Notes: generated from the sequence alone by a model not told the origin. A stretch of 64,000 bases of DNA from JACCZX01 sp963786295 (GCA_963786295.1 CAWAYV010000003.1:62001-126000), one strand, 5' to 3'; shown: positions 28,599-38,994, counted from the first letter of the stretch. Numbers and translations: made by a program.

Positions 28599-31329
28599 GT
28601 GAAAACGCTGCTGCTGGTCGACGGGTCTAGCTACTTATACCGCGCATACCACGCGCTGCCGGATCTGCGCACCTCGGGCGGCGAGCCGACCGGCGCGCTT
28701 CGCGGCTTCATTTCGATGTTGCACGTATTGCGGCAGCAAGTCGAAACGGAGCATCTCGCGTGCGTTTTCGATGCCAAGGGTAAGACGTTTCGCGACGATC
28801 TTTTTTCCGAATACAAGGCGAATCGGACCGCAATGCCAGACGATCTCGGCCGCCAGATTGAGCCGATCCGCGCAGCAGTGCGTGCGCTGGGCTGGCCGAT
28901 CATCCAAATTGAAGGCATCGAAGCCGACGACGTGATTGCGACGCTCGCTCGTCGCGCCAGCGAGCAGCAATTTCAAACGGTCGTCTCGACCAGCGACAAA
29001 GACCTGGCGCAGCTCGTCAATGAGCATGTGACGCTGGTGAACACGATGAGCAACGAAAAGCTCGACGTTGCTGGAGTCGAGCGCAAATTCGGCGTGCCGC
29101 CCGGGCGCATCGTCGACTATCTGACGCTGGTCGGTGACAGCGTCGACAACGTGCCCGGCGTCGACAAGGTCGGACCGAAGACAGCGGCCAAGTGGCTGCA
29201 CGAGTACGGGTCGCTCGACGAGTCTGGTCGCCAATGCGCCGCGGTCAAGGGCGCAGTCGGCGAGAACCTGCGCAAGGCGCTGCCGTGGTTGCCTACTGCG
29301 CGCAAGCTGGTGACGATCCGCGACGATTGCGACCTCGGCGCAGGAGTTCGAATCGATCGACGCCCTTGGCCGTGCAGCCGCAGGATGTCGAAACGTTGCG
29401 CGAGCTTTACACGCGCTACGAGTTCAAGCCTGGCTGCGCGAACTCGACAACGCCGCCGTGACCGCTGCGATGAACGGCGGTGCCGTCAAGGCGAAACAGC
29501 GCCATCGGCTCAGACTCGACCCGATGTCGAATACGAAACCGTCCTTGTCGTACGAGCAGCTCGAAGCATGGCTGACGAAGATCGGCTCGGCCGATCTGAC
29601 TTCGATCGACACCGAAACCACATCGCTCGATCCGATTGCAGCGCAACTGGTCGGAATCTCGCTGTCGGTCGAAGCGCTGCAAGCGCGTGCTACGTCCCGC
29701 TTACGCATCGCTACGCCGGCGCGCCGAAGCAACTGCCGCTGGACGACGTGCTCGAGCAGCTTCGGCCATGGCTCGAAAGCCCGCATCAACGCAAGCTCGG
29801 GCACGACATGAAGTATCAGATGCATGCGTTTGCCAATCGCGGCCTCCGGCTTGCGGGTATCGCGCACGACACGCAGCTGCAGTCGTACGTGCTGGAGCCG
29901 CACCGCAATCACGATCTCGATTCATTGGCCGAGCGGCACCTGAACCGCAAGACGCTGACTTACGTCGAAGTGTGCGGCAAGGGCGTCAATCAATTGTGCT
30001 TCGACGAAGTCGCAATCGACCGTGCGACCGAGTACGCGGCCGAAGACGCTGAAGTGACGCGTGCGCTGCACGAAGCGCTGTGGCCGCGCATCGAATCCGA
30101 CGAAAAGCTGCGCTTCATTTACGAACAGATCGAGCTGCCGACCGCGCAGGTGCTGTACGAGATGGAGCGCACCGGCGTGTTGATCGATCGCGCCAAGCTC
30201 GATGCGCAGAGCCGCGAGCTGGGTGCGCGCATCGCGGAACTGGAGGCGATGTCGCACGAGTTGGCCGGCCAGCCGTTCAATCTCGGCAGCCCGAAGCAGA
30301 TCGGCGAGATTCTGTTCGGCAAGTTGGCGCTGCCGGTGCTGAAAAAGACGGCGAGCGGCACACCGTCGACCGACGAAGAGGTGCTGGAAAAGCTGGCTCA
30401 GGACTATCCGTTGCCGAAGCTGTTGCTCGAGCATCGCGGACTGTCGAAGCTGAAGTCGACCTACTGCGACAAGTTGCCGATCACCGCCGATCGCGACGGC
30501 CGCGTGCATACGAGTTACGGCCAGGCGATCGCGGTGACCGGTCGCCTGTCTTCCAGCGATCCCAATCTGCAAAACATCCCGATCCGGACTCCGGAAGGGC
30601 GGCGCATTCGAGAGGCGTTCGTCGCGCCGCCTGGGCATCGGATCGTATCGGCCGACTACTCGCAGATCGAGCTGCGCATCATGGCGCACATTTCCGGCGA
30701 CGCGGGCTTGCTCGAGGCCTTCGGCAAAGGAGAAGACATTCACCGCGCGACGGCGTCTGAGGTTTTCGCGGTGCCGCTTTCGGAAGTGACCAGCCAGCAG
30801 CGCAGCTACATAAAGGTCATCAACTTCGGACTGATGTACGGGATGAGTGCGTTCGGTGTGGCGTCCAACCTCGGCATTGAACGCGACGCTGCCAAGCTCA
30901 TCATCGATCGCTACTTCACGCGTTTCCCGGGCGTCGCGAAGTACATGGAATCGACGCGCGCGCTGGCCAAGCGCCAGGGCTACGTCGAGACTGTATTCGG
31001 CCGCCGCTTGTGGCTGCCCGAAATCAATTCACCGAATGGACCGCGGCGCGCCGGCGCCGAACGCGCAGCGATCAACGCGCCGATGCAAGGTACCGCCGCG
31101 GATCTGATCAAGCTCGCGATGATTGCGGTTTCGAAGTGGATCAACACCGAACAGCTCGGAACACGGCTGGTGATGCAGGTGCACGATGAGCTGGTGTTCG
31201 AAGTGCCGGATCGACGAAATCGAACTTGTAAAACTCAGGATCCCGGAACTGATGTCGCGTGTGGCCGATCTGCGCGTACCGCTGTTGACTGAAGTGGGCG
31301 TAGGTAAAAATTGGGATGAGGCGCATTAA
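28599..31329 (+). CDS. polA: DNA polymerase I, at least five frame breaks
   Basis: This enzyme does repair and Okazaki-fragment processing. The start is GTG 28599 (KTLLLVDGSSYLYRAYHALP). Three domains are present in order. The 5' nuclease is first (DDLFSEYKANR, VSTSDKDLAQLV, VGDSVDNVPGVDKVGPKTA). Next is an intact 3'-5' exonuclease with the metal motif SIDTETTSLDP and LGHDMKYQMHAF. The polymerase domain follows: motif A SADYSQIELRIMAHIS, motif B RSYIKVINFGLMYG and motif C QVHDELVFEV. Breaks lie near 29225-29240 (compensating), 29345, 29440, 29690 and 31210. The end in the last frame is VGKNWDEAH, the normal C-terminus, with TAA at 31327-31329. Confidence 0.95.
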
Positions 31330-31395
31330 TTGCTTGGCTGCCGCTGGCATTACCCGCCGATGTGCTGCATTTCCCTTTGGAGACAGGAGACCCTG

Positions 31396-32274
31396 ATGGA
31401 ATCAAGTGTGCGCGATGCGGCCGAAGAGCTCGATAGCTTGCAGCCGCCATTTAACATTACTCGCCGTGGTTTTGTGCAAACTTCACTCGGCGCGGGCTTT
31501 GCCGCTGCCGTGCTTCCCGTTACGGCTCAGACGATGATCACTACCGATACGCAGGGTCTGACCGCTGGTGAGGTCAAGATTCCCACCAAGGACGGTGAGA
31601 TGCCGGCCTATCGCGCGATGCCTACCGGCAAGACCGGTTTGCCGACGGTGCTGGTCGTGCAGGAGGTCTTTGGCGTTCACGAGCACATCAAGGACGTCGC
31701 GCGCCGTCTCGCGAAGCAGGGTTATCTGGCTGTTGCGCCCGAGCTGTACGCGCGGCAAGGCGATCCGACCAAGTACACCGATACCGGCGCGCTGATGAAA
31801 GAGATCGTCAGCAAGGTGTCCGATGCGCAAGTGATGGCCGATCTGGACGCAGCCGCTGCATGGGCAGCAAAAAACGGCGGCGGCGGCAAGCTGGGCATCA
31901 CAGGATTCTGTTGGGGCGGACGCATCGTTCTTATGTATGCCGCACACAATCCGAACCTGGCGGCGGCAGTGGCGTGGTACGGCCCGACCGCGCGCTCGTA
32001 TCACGCGGGCGACAAGACTGCGCTCGATGTCGCGGGCCAGATCAAGGCGCCGGTGCTCGGACTGTACGGCGGCGCCGACGGCGGCATTCCGAACGACACC
32101 GTTGAAAAGATGGGCGCCGCGTTGAAGGCCGCCGGCAACACACGTTCGGAAATGGTGATCTTTCCGAACATGCCGCACGCGTTTTACGCCGATTACCGTC
32201 CGAGCTACCGCAAGGAGGCGGCCGACGATGGCTGGAAGCGGCTAACGGCGTGGTTCAAGCAATATCTGTCGTAG
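31396..32274 (+). CDS. Dienelactone hydrolase family protein with Tat signal
   Basis: The 292-residue alpha/beta hydrolase has its nucleophile cysteine in GITGFCWGGRIVLMYA and the catalytic His in MPHAFYADYRPSY. ATG 31396 follows AGGAGA by seven bases. The N-terminus carries a twin-arginine-type signal (ITRRGFVQTSLGAGFAAAVLP), so the enzyme is probably exported folded to the periplasm. By family it opens lactone or ester bonds; no aromatic-degradation genes are near and the substrate is open. A strong intrinsic terminator follows at 32315-32340. Confidence 0.88.
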   Translation: MESSVRDAAEELDSLQPPFNITRRGFVQTSLGAGFAAAVLPVTAQTMITTDTQGLTAGEVKIPTKDGEMPAYRAMPTGKTGLPTVLVVQEVFGVHEHIKDVARRLAKQGYLAVAPELYARQGDPTKYTDTGALMKEIVSKVSDAQVMADLDAAAAWAAKNGGGGKLGITGFCWGGRIVLMYAAHNPNLAAAVAWYGPTARSYHAGDKTALDVAGQIKAPVLGLYGGADGGIPNDTVEKMGAALKAAGNTRSEMVIFPNMPHAFYADYRPSYRKEAADDGWKRLTAWFKQYLS

Positions 32275-32314
32275 CGCGCAGAGCTTGACAGCTCTGCTAC
32301 GCTGAACGAGCAAT

Positions 32315-32340
32315 AAGGGGCGCACGATTGTGCGCCCCTT
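32315..32340 (+). terminator. Intrinsic terminator after the dienelactone hydrolase gene
   Basis: AAGGGGCGCAC (32315-32325), loop GATT, GTGCGCCCCTT (32330-32340) form an 11-base perfect stem followed by TGCTTT. It lies 41 bases after the stop and 27 bases before the ZIP gene. Confidence 0.85.
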
Positions 32341-32366
32341 TGCTTTGCCACAGTGTGACTTCCAGC

Positions 32367-33137
32367 ATGACGCTCGGCTACATCGTTCTCGCCAATTTGC
32401 TATCCACGCTGCTTTCGGTCGGGCTGGCGGCGCTGTTGAGCTTTCGCTATCTGGGCAAGCTGATCGACAGGCTCGTGCCGGTGTCGGCCGGGCTATTGCT
32501 CGCCACTGCGGTCACGCATCTACTGCCGGAGGCGTTTAACAGCGAAGCCGACCCTTTTAGGCTCGGGTGGGTCATTCTGGCCGGCATTCTGGGTTTCTTC
32601 CTGCTGGAGAAGCTCGCGCTGATCCATCACACCCATCATTACGAGGGCGATCACCACCAGCATCACCATGGGCACGACGCGCATGAGGCAGGCCGTGGCG
32701 GCATGCCGATCCTGGTCGGTGATGCATTTCACAATTTCGCCGATGGGGTGGTGATTGCGGGTGCGTTCCTGGTCGATACCAAGCTCGGGGTGATCGCGAC
32801 GCTCGCCGTGATGGCACACGAGATTCCGCACGAAGTCGGCGACTTCATGATCTTGCTGAATGCCGGCTTTACGCGGCGGCGCGCGTTCATCTTCAATTTG
32901 ATATCGGGACTGTCTGCGGTAATCGGCGGCGTGATCGGTTATTTCGTGCTCGATACGATGCAAGCGCTGTTGCCCTACGCACTGGCAGTGGCCGCGGCGA
33001 GCTTCATCTATATCGCATTGTCGGACCTGCTGCCCGAGATGATGCGGCGTTCGTCGCTTGCGAAGTCGCTGCCCGAGGTTGGACTCGTCTTGCTCGGCGT
33101 GTTGATTGCCGGCTTGGCGACCGGCGGCTTGCACTAG
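32367..33137 (+). CDS. ZIP-family divalent metal transporter
   Basis: This inner-membrane importer of zinc or related divalent ions has eight helices. The 256-residue protein has the His-rich cytoplasmic loop between helices 3 and 4 (HHTHHYEGDHHQHHHGH) and the metal-site helices with HNFADGVVIAGAF (helix 4) and AHEIPHEVGDFMILL (helix 5). I chose ATG 32367, which begins at the first helix (MTLGYIVLANLLS); an upstream frame extension carries the preceding terminator and is not coding. The frame is intact. It is convergent with the sulfurtransferase gene. Confidence 0.9.
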   Translation: MTLGYIVLANLLSTLLSVGLAALLSFRYLGKLIDRLVPVSAGLLLATAVTHLLPEAFNSEADPFRLGWVILAGILGFFLLEKLALIHHTHHYEGDHHQHHHGHDAHEAGRGGMPILVGDAFHNFADGVVIAGAFLVDTKLGVIATLAVMAHEIPHEVGDFMILLNAGFTRRRAFIFNLISGLSAVIGGVIGYFVLDTMQALLPYALAVAAASFIYIALSDLLPEMMRRSSLAKSLPEVGLVLLGVLIAGLATGGLH

Positions 33138-33141
33138 TAAG

Positions 33142-34000
33142 TCAACCCGTCGCAACGGGCCGGGCGGGGTCGGCAATCCACTCACTCCATGAGCCACCGT
33201 ACAGAGCGGAGCCCGGCAGTCCCGCGAGCTCCATCGCAAACACGCTGTGGCACGCGGTCACGCCCGAGCCGCACTGGTGAGTGATTTGATCCGGCGTGCG
33301 TTGGTTGAGCAACGCCTCAAACTCGGAACGCAGTTCGCGTGCGGATTTAAATGTTTGATCCGAATTCAAATTCTGTTGCCACGGCCGATTGCGTGCACCC
33401 GGGATGTGGCCCGCCACCGGATCGATCGGTTCCTGCTCGCCGCGAAAGCGCTCGGCCGTGCGCGCGTCGAGCAGCATGCGATCCTGGCTGTCGAGCGACT
33501 GCAGCACCTGATCCACGGTCGCCAGCGGCATCATCGATTCGCTCGCGGTGAAGTTGCCGCGCGCTCTTTGTCAGTAGCTGCTGGCTCGACAAGTGTGTGT
33601 CGTTCAACCACTTCGGCCATCCACCATCGAGCAATGCGACACGCGCGTGACCCAACCAGCGTGCCAACCACCATAGCCGTGAAGCAAATTGGCCGCCCTG
33701 CGCATCGTAGGCAACGATTTGCGTATCGCTGTTGATGCCCCAGCCGCGGAATGTCTCTACCAGCTCGTCACGAGGCGGCAGCGGGTGCCGGCCATTGAAG
33801 CCGGTTTTCTTCCCCGACAACTGAGTATCGATGCCGGCAAACACGGCGTTGGGAATATGTCCTGCCTGATACGCGCGAATCCCTGCGTCCGCGTCGAACA
33901 AGTCATGCCGCACGTCGACGATGCACCAGCGCGGGTCGTCCAGATGTCCGCGCAGTTGTTCCACGCTGACCAGCATGTTCGATGATTCAGTGTCGCTCAT
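33142..34000 (-). CDS. 3-mercaptopyruvate / thiosulfate sulfurtransferase, one frame break
   Basis: This two-rhodanese-domain enzyme moves sulfane sulfur to thiol or cyanide acceptors. The N-terminal, inactive domain has WCIVDVRHDLFDADAG and IVAYDAQGGQFASRLWWLARW. The C-terminal catalytic domain has LLDARTAERFRGEQEPID, GHIPGARNRPW and the active-site loop QCGSGVTAC, whose CGSGVT type points to a mercaptopyruvate enzyme (SseA-like). The start is ATG 34000 (MSDTESSNMLVSVEQL). The frame breaks near 33550-33565. Combined length is about 285 residues. The gene is divergent from xseB with 15 bases between starts. Confidence 0.88.
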
Positions 34001-34015
34001 CGGCAGGAATTCTAA

Positions 34016-34336
34016 ATGCACACTGCACTAGAATCAGCACCGATGAAAGCACCTTCTGCTGCAGCGGCTCCGCTCGCTTCGAAAGACTCGGTCGAGCCGA
34101 TCGGATTTGAACAGGCGCTCGACGAGCTCGATGCGCTGGTGCGTCGAATGGAATCAGGGCAACTGTCGCTCGATGATTCGATTGCGGCGTATCGGCGCGG
34201 TGCAGAGCTGGCGCGCTTCTGCCAAAGTAAGCTTGCCAGCGCCGAACAGGAGATCAAGCGGCTCGAAGGCGATTTGTTGAAGCCGCTTGACATTTCTGAG
34301 CTGCGCGTCAATGTCGACAAGAGCGGCACCGAATGA
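34016..34336 (+). CDS. xseB: Exodeoxyribonuclease VII small subunit
   Basis: The small helical subunit of exonuclease VII, which degrades single-stranded DNA with XseA. The core GFEQALDELDALVRRMESGQLSLDDSIAAYRRGAEL (diagnostic parts LVRRMESGQLSLDDSI and YRRG) is followed by the coiled-coil QSKLASAEQEIKRLEGD. ATG 34016 gives 106 residues; ATG 34043 would give 97, nearer the usual 80-90. The stop overlaps the ispA start by four bases (ATGA), so translation is coupled. This is the first gene of the xseB-ispA-dxs operon. Confidence 0.92.
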   Translation: MHTALESAPMKAPSAAAAPLASKDSVEPIGFEQALDELDALVRRMESGQLSLDDSIAAYRRGAELARFCQSKLASAEQEIKRLEGDLLKPLDISELRVNVDKSGTE

Positions 34337-35259
34337 CGTGCGCCGCTGCAGTGCCGCCACCGTCGTTCGCAGTGCCGTTTGACCACTGGATCACCGAGTG
34401 CGGGACGCGGTTCGACGACGCCGCGCAGCGCACTCTGCCGCGCGCAGAGGACGTGCCCACCAGATTGCACGAGGCGATGCGTTACGCGGTGCTCGATGGC
34501 GGCAAGCGAGTGCGACCGCTGCTGGTGTACGCGGCAGGTGACGTCACCGAGGCCGAAGACGAAGCGCTTGACCGCGCTGCACTCGCCGTTGAATTCGTAC
34601 ATGCGTACTCGCTGGTGCACGACGACCTGCCGTGCATGGACAACGACGTCTTGCGCCGGGGCAAACCCACTGTTCACGTGAAGTTCGATGAAGCCACGGC
34701 GATGTTGGCCGGCGACGCGTTACAGGCCGAGGCATTTAAGGTTCTTGCTGACGGGCCATTACCCGCATCGCAGACCGCCGCGTTGATACGGAAACTCGCA
34801 CATGCTTCGTCGACGACCGGCATGTGTGGCGGCCAGGCCATCGATCTGGCTGCGGTCGGCACGACGCCGACGATTGCAGAGCTGGAGCGCATGCACCGTA
34901 TGAAAACCGGCGCGCTGTTAAGGGCAGCGGTCTTGATGGGTGCGTTGTCGGGGCGCGCTTCGTTGCTGACCGAATGCACACGCGAGGCGCTCAGCCGGTA
35001 CGGTGACGCTATCGGGCTGGCGTTTCAGATCGTCGACGATTTACTCGACGTTGAAGCGAGCACCGCGGAGCTTGGCAAGACTGCGGGTAAGGATGCCAAG
35101 CAGCACAAGCCGACCTACGTGTCGCTGCTTGGCGCGGAAGCGGCGCGCGCCTGGTCGTTACGCCTGCGCGCACAGGCGCTGCAGGCGGTCGATGGAATCG
35201 GCAGCAGTGCGCAACGTCTGCGAGAGTTGGCCGACTTCGTCGTTTGCCGGAAAAGCTGA
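34333..35259 (+). CDS. ispA: Farnesyl diphosphate synthase (geranyltranstransferase)
   Basis: It condenses dimethylallyl and geranyl diphosphate with isopentenyl diphosphate to C15, feeding ubiquinone and undecaprenol. The first Asp-rich motif is HDDLPCMDND and the second DDLLDVEA, with GGKRVRPLL near the N-terminus and CGGQAIDLAAVG in the middle. The 308-residue length is normal. The frame is intact, ending with LRELADFVVCRKS. It sits between xseB (overlap) and dxs (18-base gap), the standard isoprenoid operon. Confidence 0.95.
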   Translation: MTCAAAVPPPSFAVPFDHWITECGTRFDDAAQRTLPRAEDVPTRLHEAMRYAVLDGGKRVRPLLVYAAGDVTEAEDEALDRAALAVEFVHAYSLVHDDLPCMDNDVLRRGKPTVHVKFDEATAMLAGDALQAEAFKVLADGPLPASQTAALIRKLAHASSTTGMCGGQAIDLAAVGTTPTIAELERMHRMKTGALLRAAVLMGALSGRASLLTECTREALSRYGDAIGLAFQIVDDLLDVEASTAELGKTAGKDAKQHKPTYVSLLGAEAARAWSLRLRAQALQAVDGIGSSAQRLRELADFVVCRKS

Positions 35260-35277
35260 TTGCCGTCGTCAGGGACC

Positions 35278-37182
35278 ATGGAACTTCTAGGCAAGATCAA
35301 TTCTCCGGCGGATGTACGCGCGCTGCAGCGTACGCAATTGCCACAACTGGCCGACGAATTGCGTGCATTCGTGCTCGAATCGGTGTCGAAAACCGGCGGT
35401 CATCTGAGTTCGAATCTCGGAACGGTCGAGCTGACGATCGCGTTGCACTATGTGTTTGACACGCCGGAAGATCGAATCGTGTGGGACGTCGGCCATCAAA
35501 CGTATCCGCACAAGATCCTGACCGGCCGGCGCGATCACATGGCGCGGCTGCGGCAGCACGGCGGCATGTCGGGCTTTCCGCGGCGCTCGGAAAGCGAGTA
35601 CGACACCTTCGGCACCGCGCATTCGTCGACGTCGGTTTCAGCCGCGCTCGGCATGGCAGTGGCGGCACGCAATCAGGGGTCTTCGCGTCACTCGATCGCG
35701 GTGATCGGCGACGGCGCGATGAGCGCCGGCATGGCGTTCGAGGCGCTCAATAATGCCGGCGTGACCGACAACGTGCGCTTGCTCGTGGTCCTGAACGACA
35801 ACGATATGTCGATCTCGCCCGCCGTGGGCGGGTTGAATCGGTATCTGGCGCGTCTGATGAGCGGCAAGTTCTACGCGACCGCGAAGCAGGCGGGCAAGCA
35901 GGTGCTGAAGAGCTTTCCGCCGGTGTTCGAGCTCGCAAAGAAATTCGAGGAGCACGCGAAGGGCATGGTGGTGCCCGGCACGATGTTCGAAGAGTTCGGC
36001 TTCAACTACATCGGCCCGATCGACGGGCATGACCTCGACTCGTTGATTCCGACGTTGCAGAATTTGAAGCAGTTGAGCGAGCAAAGCGGCCCGCAGTTCC
36101 TGCACGTCGTCACCAAGAAGGGCCAGGGCTACAAGCTCGCCGAAGCCGATCCGGTGCTGTATCACGGCCCGACAAAGTTCGATCCGAACGTCGGTGTCAC
36201 CGCCGCTTCCGCGACCAAACCGAGTTACACAAAAATCTTCGGCGACTGGCTGTGCGACATGGCGGCGCTCGACGCGCGCTTGATCGGCATCACGCCGGCG
36301 ATGCGCGAAGGCTCCGGCCTGGTGCGGTTCGAGCGGGAATATCCGAATCGCTACTTCGATGTCGGCATCGCCGAACAACACGCGGTGACGTTTGCCGCCG
36401 GCCTTGCTTGCGACGGCATGAAACCGGTGGTCGCGATCTACTCGACTTTCCTGCAGCGCGCTTACGACCAGTTGATTCACGACGTCTGCATTCAAAATCT
36501 GCCGGTGATGTTCGCGCTTGATCGCGGCGGCCTGGTCGGCTCGGATGGCGCCACGCATCACGGCGCTTTCGATCTCAGCTACTTGCGGTGCTTGCCCAAT
36601 GCAATGGTGATGGCCGCGTCCGACGAAAACGAGTGCCGCCAGATGCTTTACACCGCGTTTAAGCACGACGGCCCGGCTGCGGTCAGGTATCCGCGCGGAA
36701 CCGGGCCGGGCGTTGCGATCGAGCAGACGATGAATGAGTTACCGATCGGGCGGGGCGAAATGCGGCGCAGCTCGACCGCTGCATCGGGCCGCCGCATTGC
36801 AATCCTCGCATTCGGCTCGATGGTGCCGCCCGCCCTCGCGGTCGCTGAGCAGTTCGATGCAACGGTCGCCAACATGCGCTTCGTGAAGCCGTTGGACGAT
36901 GAGCTGGTGGCGCGGCTGGCGCGCACGCACGATGCGCTGGTCACGATTGAAGAGAACGTCATTGCCGGCGGCGCCGGCAGCGCGTGTCTTGAGTCGCTCG
37001 CCGCGCAGCGTATCGAAGTGCCGGTGCTGCGACTGGGGCTGCCCGATCGCTTTGTCGACCATGGCGATCCCGCGGCGCTGCTAAAAGAGTGCGGGCTCGA
37101 TGCAGCCGGCATCGCTGCCGCGATTCGCGCACGGTTTCCGGAGCTGACGCGAAAATTGCGGTACGTTCAGTCGGCGGCGTAA
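35278..37182 (+). CDS. dxs: 1-deoxy-D-xylulose-5-phosphate synthase
   Basis: This thiamine-diphosphate enzyme is the first and controlling step of the non-mevalonate isoprenoid pathway. I chose ATG 35278 (MELLGKINSPADVRAL), four bases after AGGGA. Key motifs are GGHLSSNLG, WDVGHQTYPHKILTGR, the ThDP motif GDGAMSAGMAFEALNNAG...NDNDMSISP, FNYIGPIDGHD, and the transketolase part YFDVGIAEQHAVTFAAGLA. The 634-residue frame is intact. Its place after ispA means early and late isoprenoid enzymes are expressed together. Confidence 0.97.
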   Translation: MELLGKINSPADVRALQRTQLPQLADELRAFVLESVSKTGGHLSSNLGTVELTIALHYVFDTPEDRIVWDVGHQTYPHKILTGRRDHMARLRQHGGMSGFPRRSESEYDTFGTAHSSTSVSAALGMAVAARNQGSSRHSIAVIGDGAMSAGMAFEALNNAGVTDNVRLLVVLNDNDMSISPAVGGLNRYLARLMSGKFYATAKQAGKQVLKSFPPVFELAKKFEEHAKGMVVPGTMFEEFGFNYIGPIDGHDLDSLIPTLQNLKQLSEQSGPQFLHVVTKKGQGYKLAEADPVLYHGPTKFDPNVGVTAASATKPSYTKIFGDWLCDMAALDARLIGITPAMREGSGLVRFEREYPNRYFDVGIAEQHAVTFAAGLACDGMKPVVAIYSTFLQRAYDQLIHDVCIQNLPVMFALDRGGLVGSDGATHHGAFDLSYLRCLPNAMVMAASDENECRQMLYTAFKHDGPAAVRYPRGTGPGVAIEQTMNELPIGRGEMRRSSTAASGRRIAILAFGSMVPPALAVAEQFDATVANMRFVKPLDDELVARLARTHDALVTIEENVIAGGAGSACLESLAAQRIEVPVLRLGLPDRFVDHGDPAALLKECGLDAAGIAAAIRARFPELTRKLRYVQSAA

Positions 37183-37202
37183 ACCTAGTTCTGCGTGCGG
37201 CG

Positions 37203-37940
37203 ATGAAGCCGATTGTCATCGTGCAGCATGAGGCCGACGCCGGGCCGGGGCACTTCGAGCGCTATCTACTGTAAGAAAAATCTGCCGTATCAAACGGTGC
37301 ACGTGCACGCCGGCGATCCGATGCCGAGTTCCGCCGAGCCGTATGCGGGTATCTGTTCGCTCGGCGGCAGCATGAGTGCCAACGACGATCTACCGTGGAT
37401 CGACGATGAGCTCGCGCTGATGCGCGACGCCGACCGGCTTGGCGTGCCGATCATCGGTCATTGCCTCGGTGGTCAGCTCCTCGCAAAGGCTCTCGGAGCA
37501 CCGGTGACGCGCTAATGCAATGAAAGAGATCGGATGGAGCGAGGTCGATGTCGACAATGCGGAGCTCGCACGCGAATGGATCGGCAACGAGCCGGCCTTC
37601 GAGCTGTTTCAGTGGCACGGCGATACGTTTGCACTTGCCGGCCGGTGCGCGGCGCTTTCTTACCAGCCGGCTATGCGCGAATCAGGCGTTTGTAGTCGAT
37701 CGCGAGCACCACGCTCATTTGGGCATGCAGTTTCATGTGGAAATGACACCGCAGCTCGTCAACGCGTGGGTAACCGATCCCAGTGGCGCGCACGAAATAG
37801 ACGAAGCGTTTGAGCGTCAGGGCGGCGCAGGGGTGCAGCGCGCGGCAGAAATCGTTCTGAACGTCGACGAGCGCACGCAACGGATGAGCCGGCTTGCTGA
37901 TCGGATTTATCAACGCTGGCTACGCGGCGTGCGCAGCTAG
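37203..37940 (+). CDS. Class I glutamine amidotransferase-like protein, three frame breaks
   Basis: A stand-alone amidotransferase-fold protein of about 240 residues. From ATG 37203 it reads MKPIVIVQHEADAGPGHFERYL. After a break near 37270 it continues PYQTVHVHAGDPMPSS and the nucleophile elbow GVPIIGHCLGGQLLAKALGA. After a break near 37515 comes EIGWSEVDV and FELFQWHGDTFALAG. After a break near 37670 the catalytic His-x-Glu appears in HLGMQFHVEMTPQLV. All three catalytic residues are present. Such proteins hydrolyse glutamine or gamma-glutamyl compounds; the acceptor is unknown. It follows dxs by 20 bases and may be the operon's last gene. Confidence 0.85.
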
Positions 37941-37951
37941 CGAATGCGCGA

Positions 37952-38342
37952 CTAACGACGCAATCGCGCCGGCTGCCAGGGTTCGGACCAGCGGCCCGAT
38001 CCATACAGTTCTTTGACGGTCGCCGTGGGACGATGCGGGCAGATTCTCTGGTGCACACCGGCCAGCACCATCAACTCGGCCATCGCGTCGGGTGCGAGGT
38101 TCAACGACGAATCGCGCCCGCTGTAAACCTTTTCAAAATATTGGTTCAGTTCCGGGTAGCCCCACAGCAGCCGCAGCGTCTGGATCACGGCGGGATGCCG
38201 CCGCTCTAGAACCGACAGAGCAAGCCTCGCTGACTGGCGACGCAGGTGCTGCGCGGTGACTCGCGTTGGACGCCGGCTGCCCTTCCAGGTTCGGATCGAC
38301 CGACGCGACAAAAGCGTTGAAGCGGGAAGACGTTGTTCGCAT
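37952..38342 (-). CDS. Conserved hypothetical protein, about 130 residues, one frame break
   Basis: Joined from MRTTSSRFNAFVASVDPNLEG (ATG 38342) and, after a break near 38225-38235, RLALSVLERRHPAVIQTLRLLWGYPELNQYFEK and LAPDAMAELMVLAGVHQRICPH to TAG 37952. The second half is well structured in appearance, with a helix-rich composition and a single Cys-Pro-His near the end. I think it is a small conserved betaproteobacterial protein but cannot name a family. It lies between the convergent amidotransferase gene and the yajQ gene on its own strand. No good ribosome site precedes the ATG. Confidence 0.6.
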
Positions 38343-38435
38343 GGCGCGGGAGGGTAAGGGTAATCCGTCCGGATGACAAAACACCGCCGACGGCCGGTCG
38401 GTTTTGTCGCGGTCGAGCGCAAACTCGCCGCGCGA

Positions 38436-38921
38436 TCAATCGCGGAAATTTTCGAAAGTCAGCGGTAATTCAGTCACTTGGCCGCGTAGCAGCGCGATGC
38501 ACTCTTGCAGCGCGTCTTTCTTGGCGCCGGCGATACGCACCGCGTCGCCCTGAATGCTAGCGGTCACTTTGAGCTTGCGCTCCTTCACCAGCGCGACGAT
38601 CTTCTTGGCAAGCATTTGCTCGATGCCATTCTTGATCTTGATCGGCTGCTTCAACTTATCGCCCGAGATCTTTTCGGGCTTTTCGTACTCGAACAGCCTC
38701 GCGTCGACTCCGCGCTTGGCTAGCTTGTTGCCCAGCACGTCACGCACCTGACCGAGTTTGAATTCATCGTCGGCATAGGCGGTCAGTTCGAAGTCCTTCT
38801 GCTCGAAACGTGCGTCCGAACCTTTGAAGTCGTACCGGTTGGCAATCTCTTTGTTGGCCTGATCGAGCGCATTGCGTACTTCGACCATGTTGGGTTTGCA
38901 GACAACGTCGAACGACGGCAT
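38436..38921 (-). CDS. yajQ: YajQ-family cyclic-di-GMP/nucleotide-binding protein
   Basis: The 161-residue cytoplasmic protein starts at ATG 38921 with the family opening MPSFDVVCKPNMVEVRNALD. It has ANRYDFKGSDARFEQKDFEL and ends LPLTFENFRD, all typical. In Xanthomonas a YajQ relative binds cyclic di-GMP and acts on a transcription factor; in E. coli the protein is known for nucleotide binding. The frame is intact. The gene is divergent from murB. The window also encodes a GGDEF-EAL protein 35 kb away, so c-di-GMP signalling is present in the organism. Confidence 0.93.
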   Translation of the reverse strand: MPSFDVVCKPNMVEVRNALDQANKEIANRYDFKGSDARFEQKDFELTAYADDEFKLGQVRDVLGNKLAKRGVDARLFEYEKPEKISGDKLKQPIKIKNGIEQMLAKKIVALVKERKLKVTASIQGDAVRIAGAKKDALQECIALLRGQVTELPLTFENFRD

Positions 38922-38994
38922 GGCGGCTCTCCGAGAAGAGGTGACAAGTGTATCGACCTCTAAACTCGCACCATGAAAGCGCGCACAGCCAAGC

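Noticed and set aside
29922..30743. 273-codon frame on the minus strand inside polA
   Set aside because: Antisense to the polymerase domain; not protein-like.
35638..36666. 342-codon frame on the minus strand inside dxs
   Set aside because: Antisense of conserved dxs motifs, no ribosome site.
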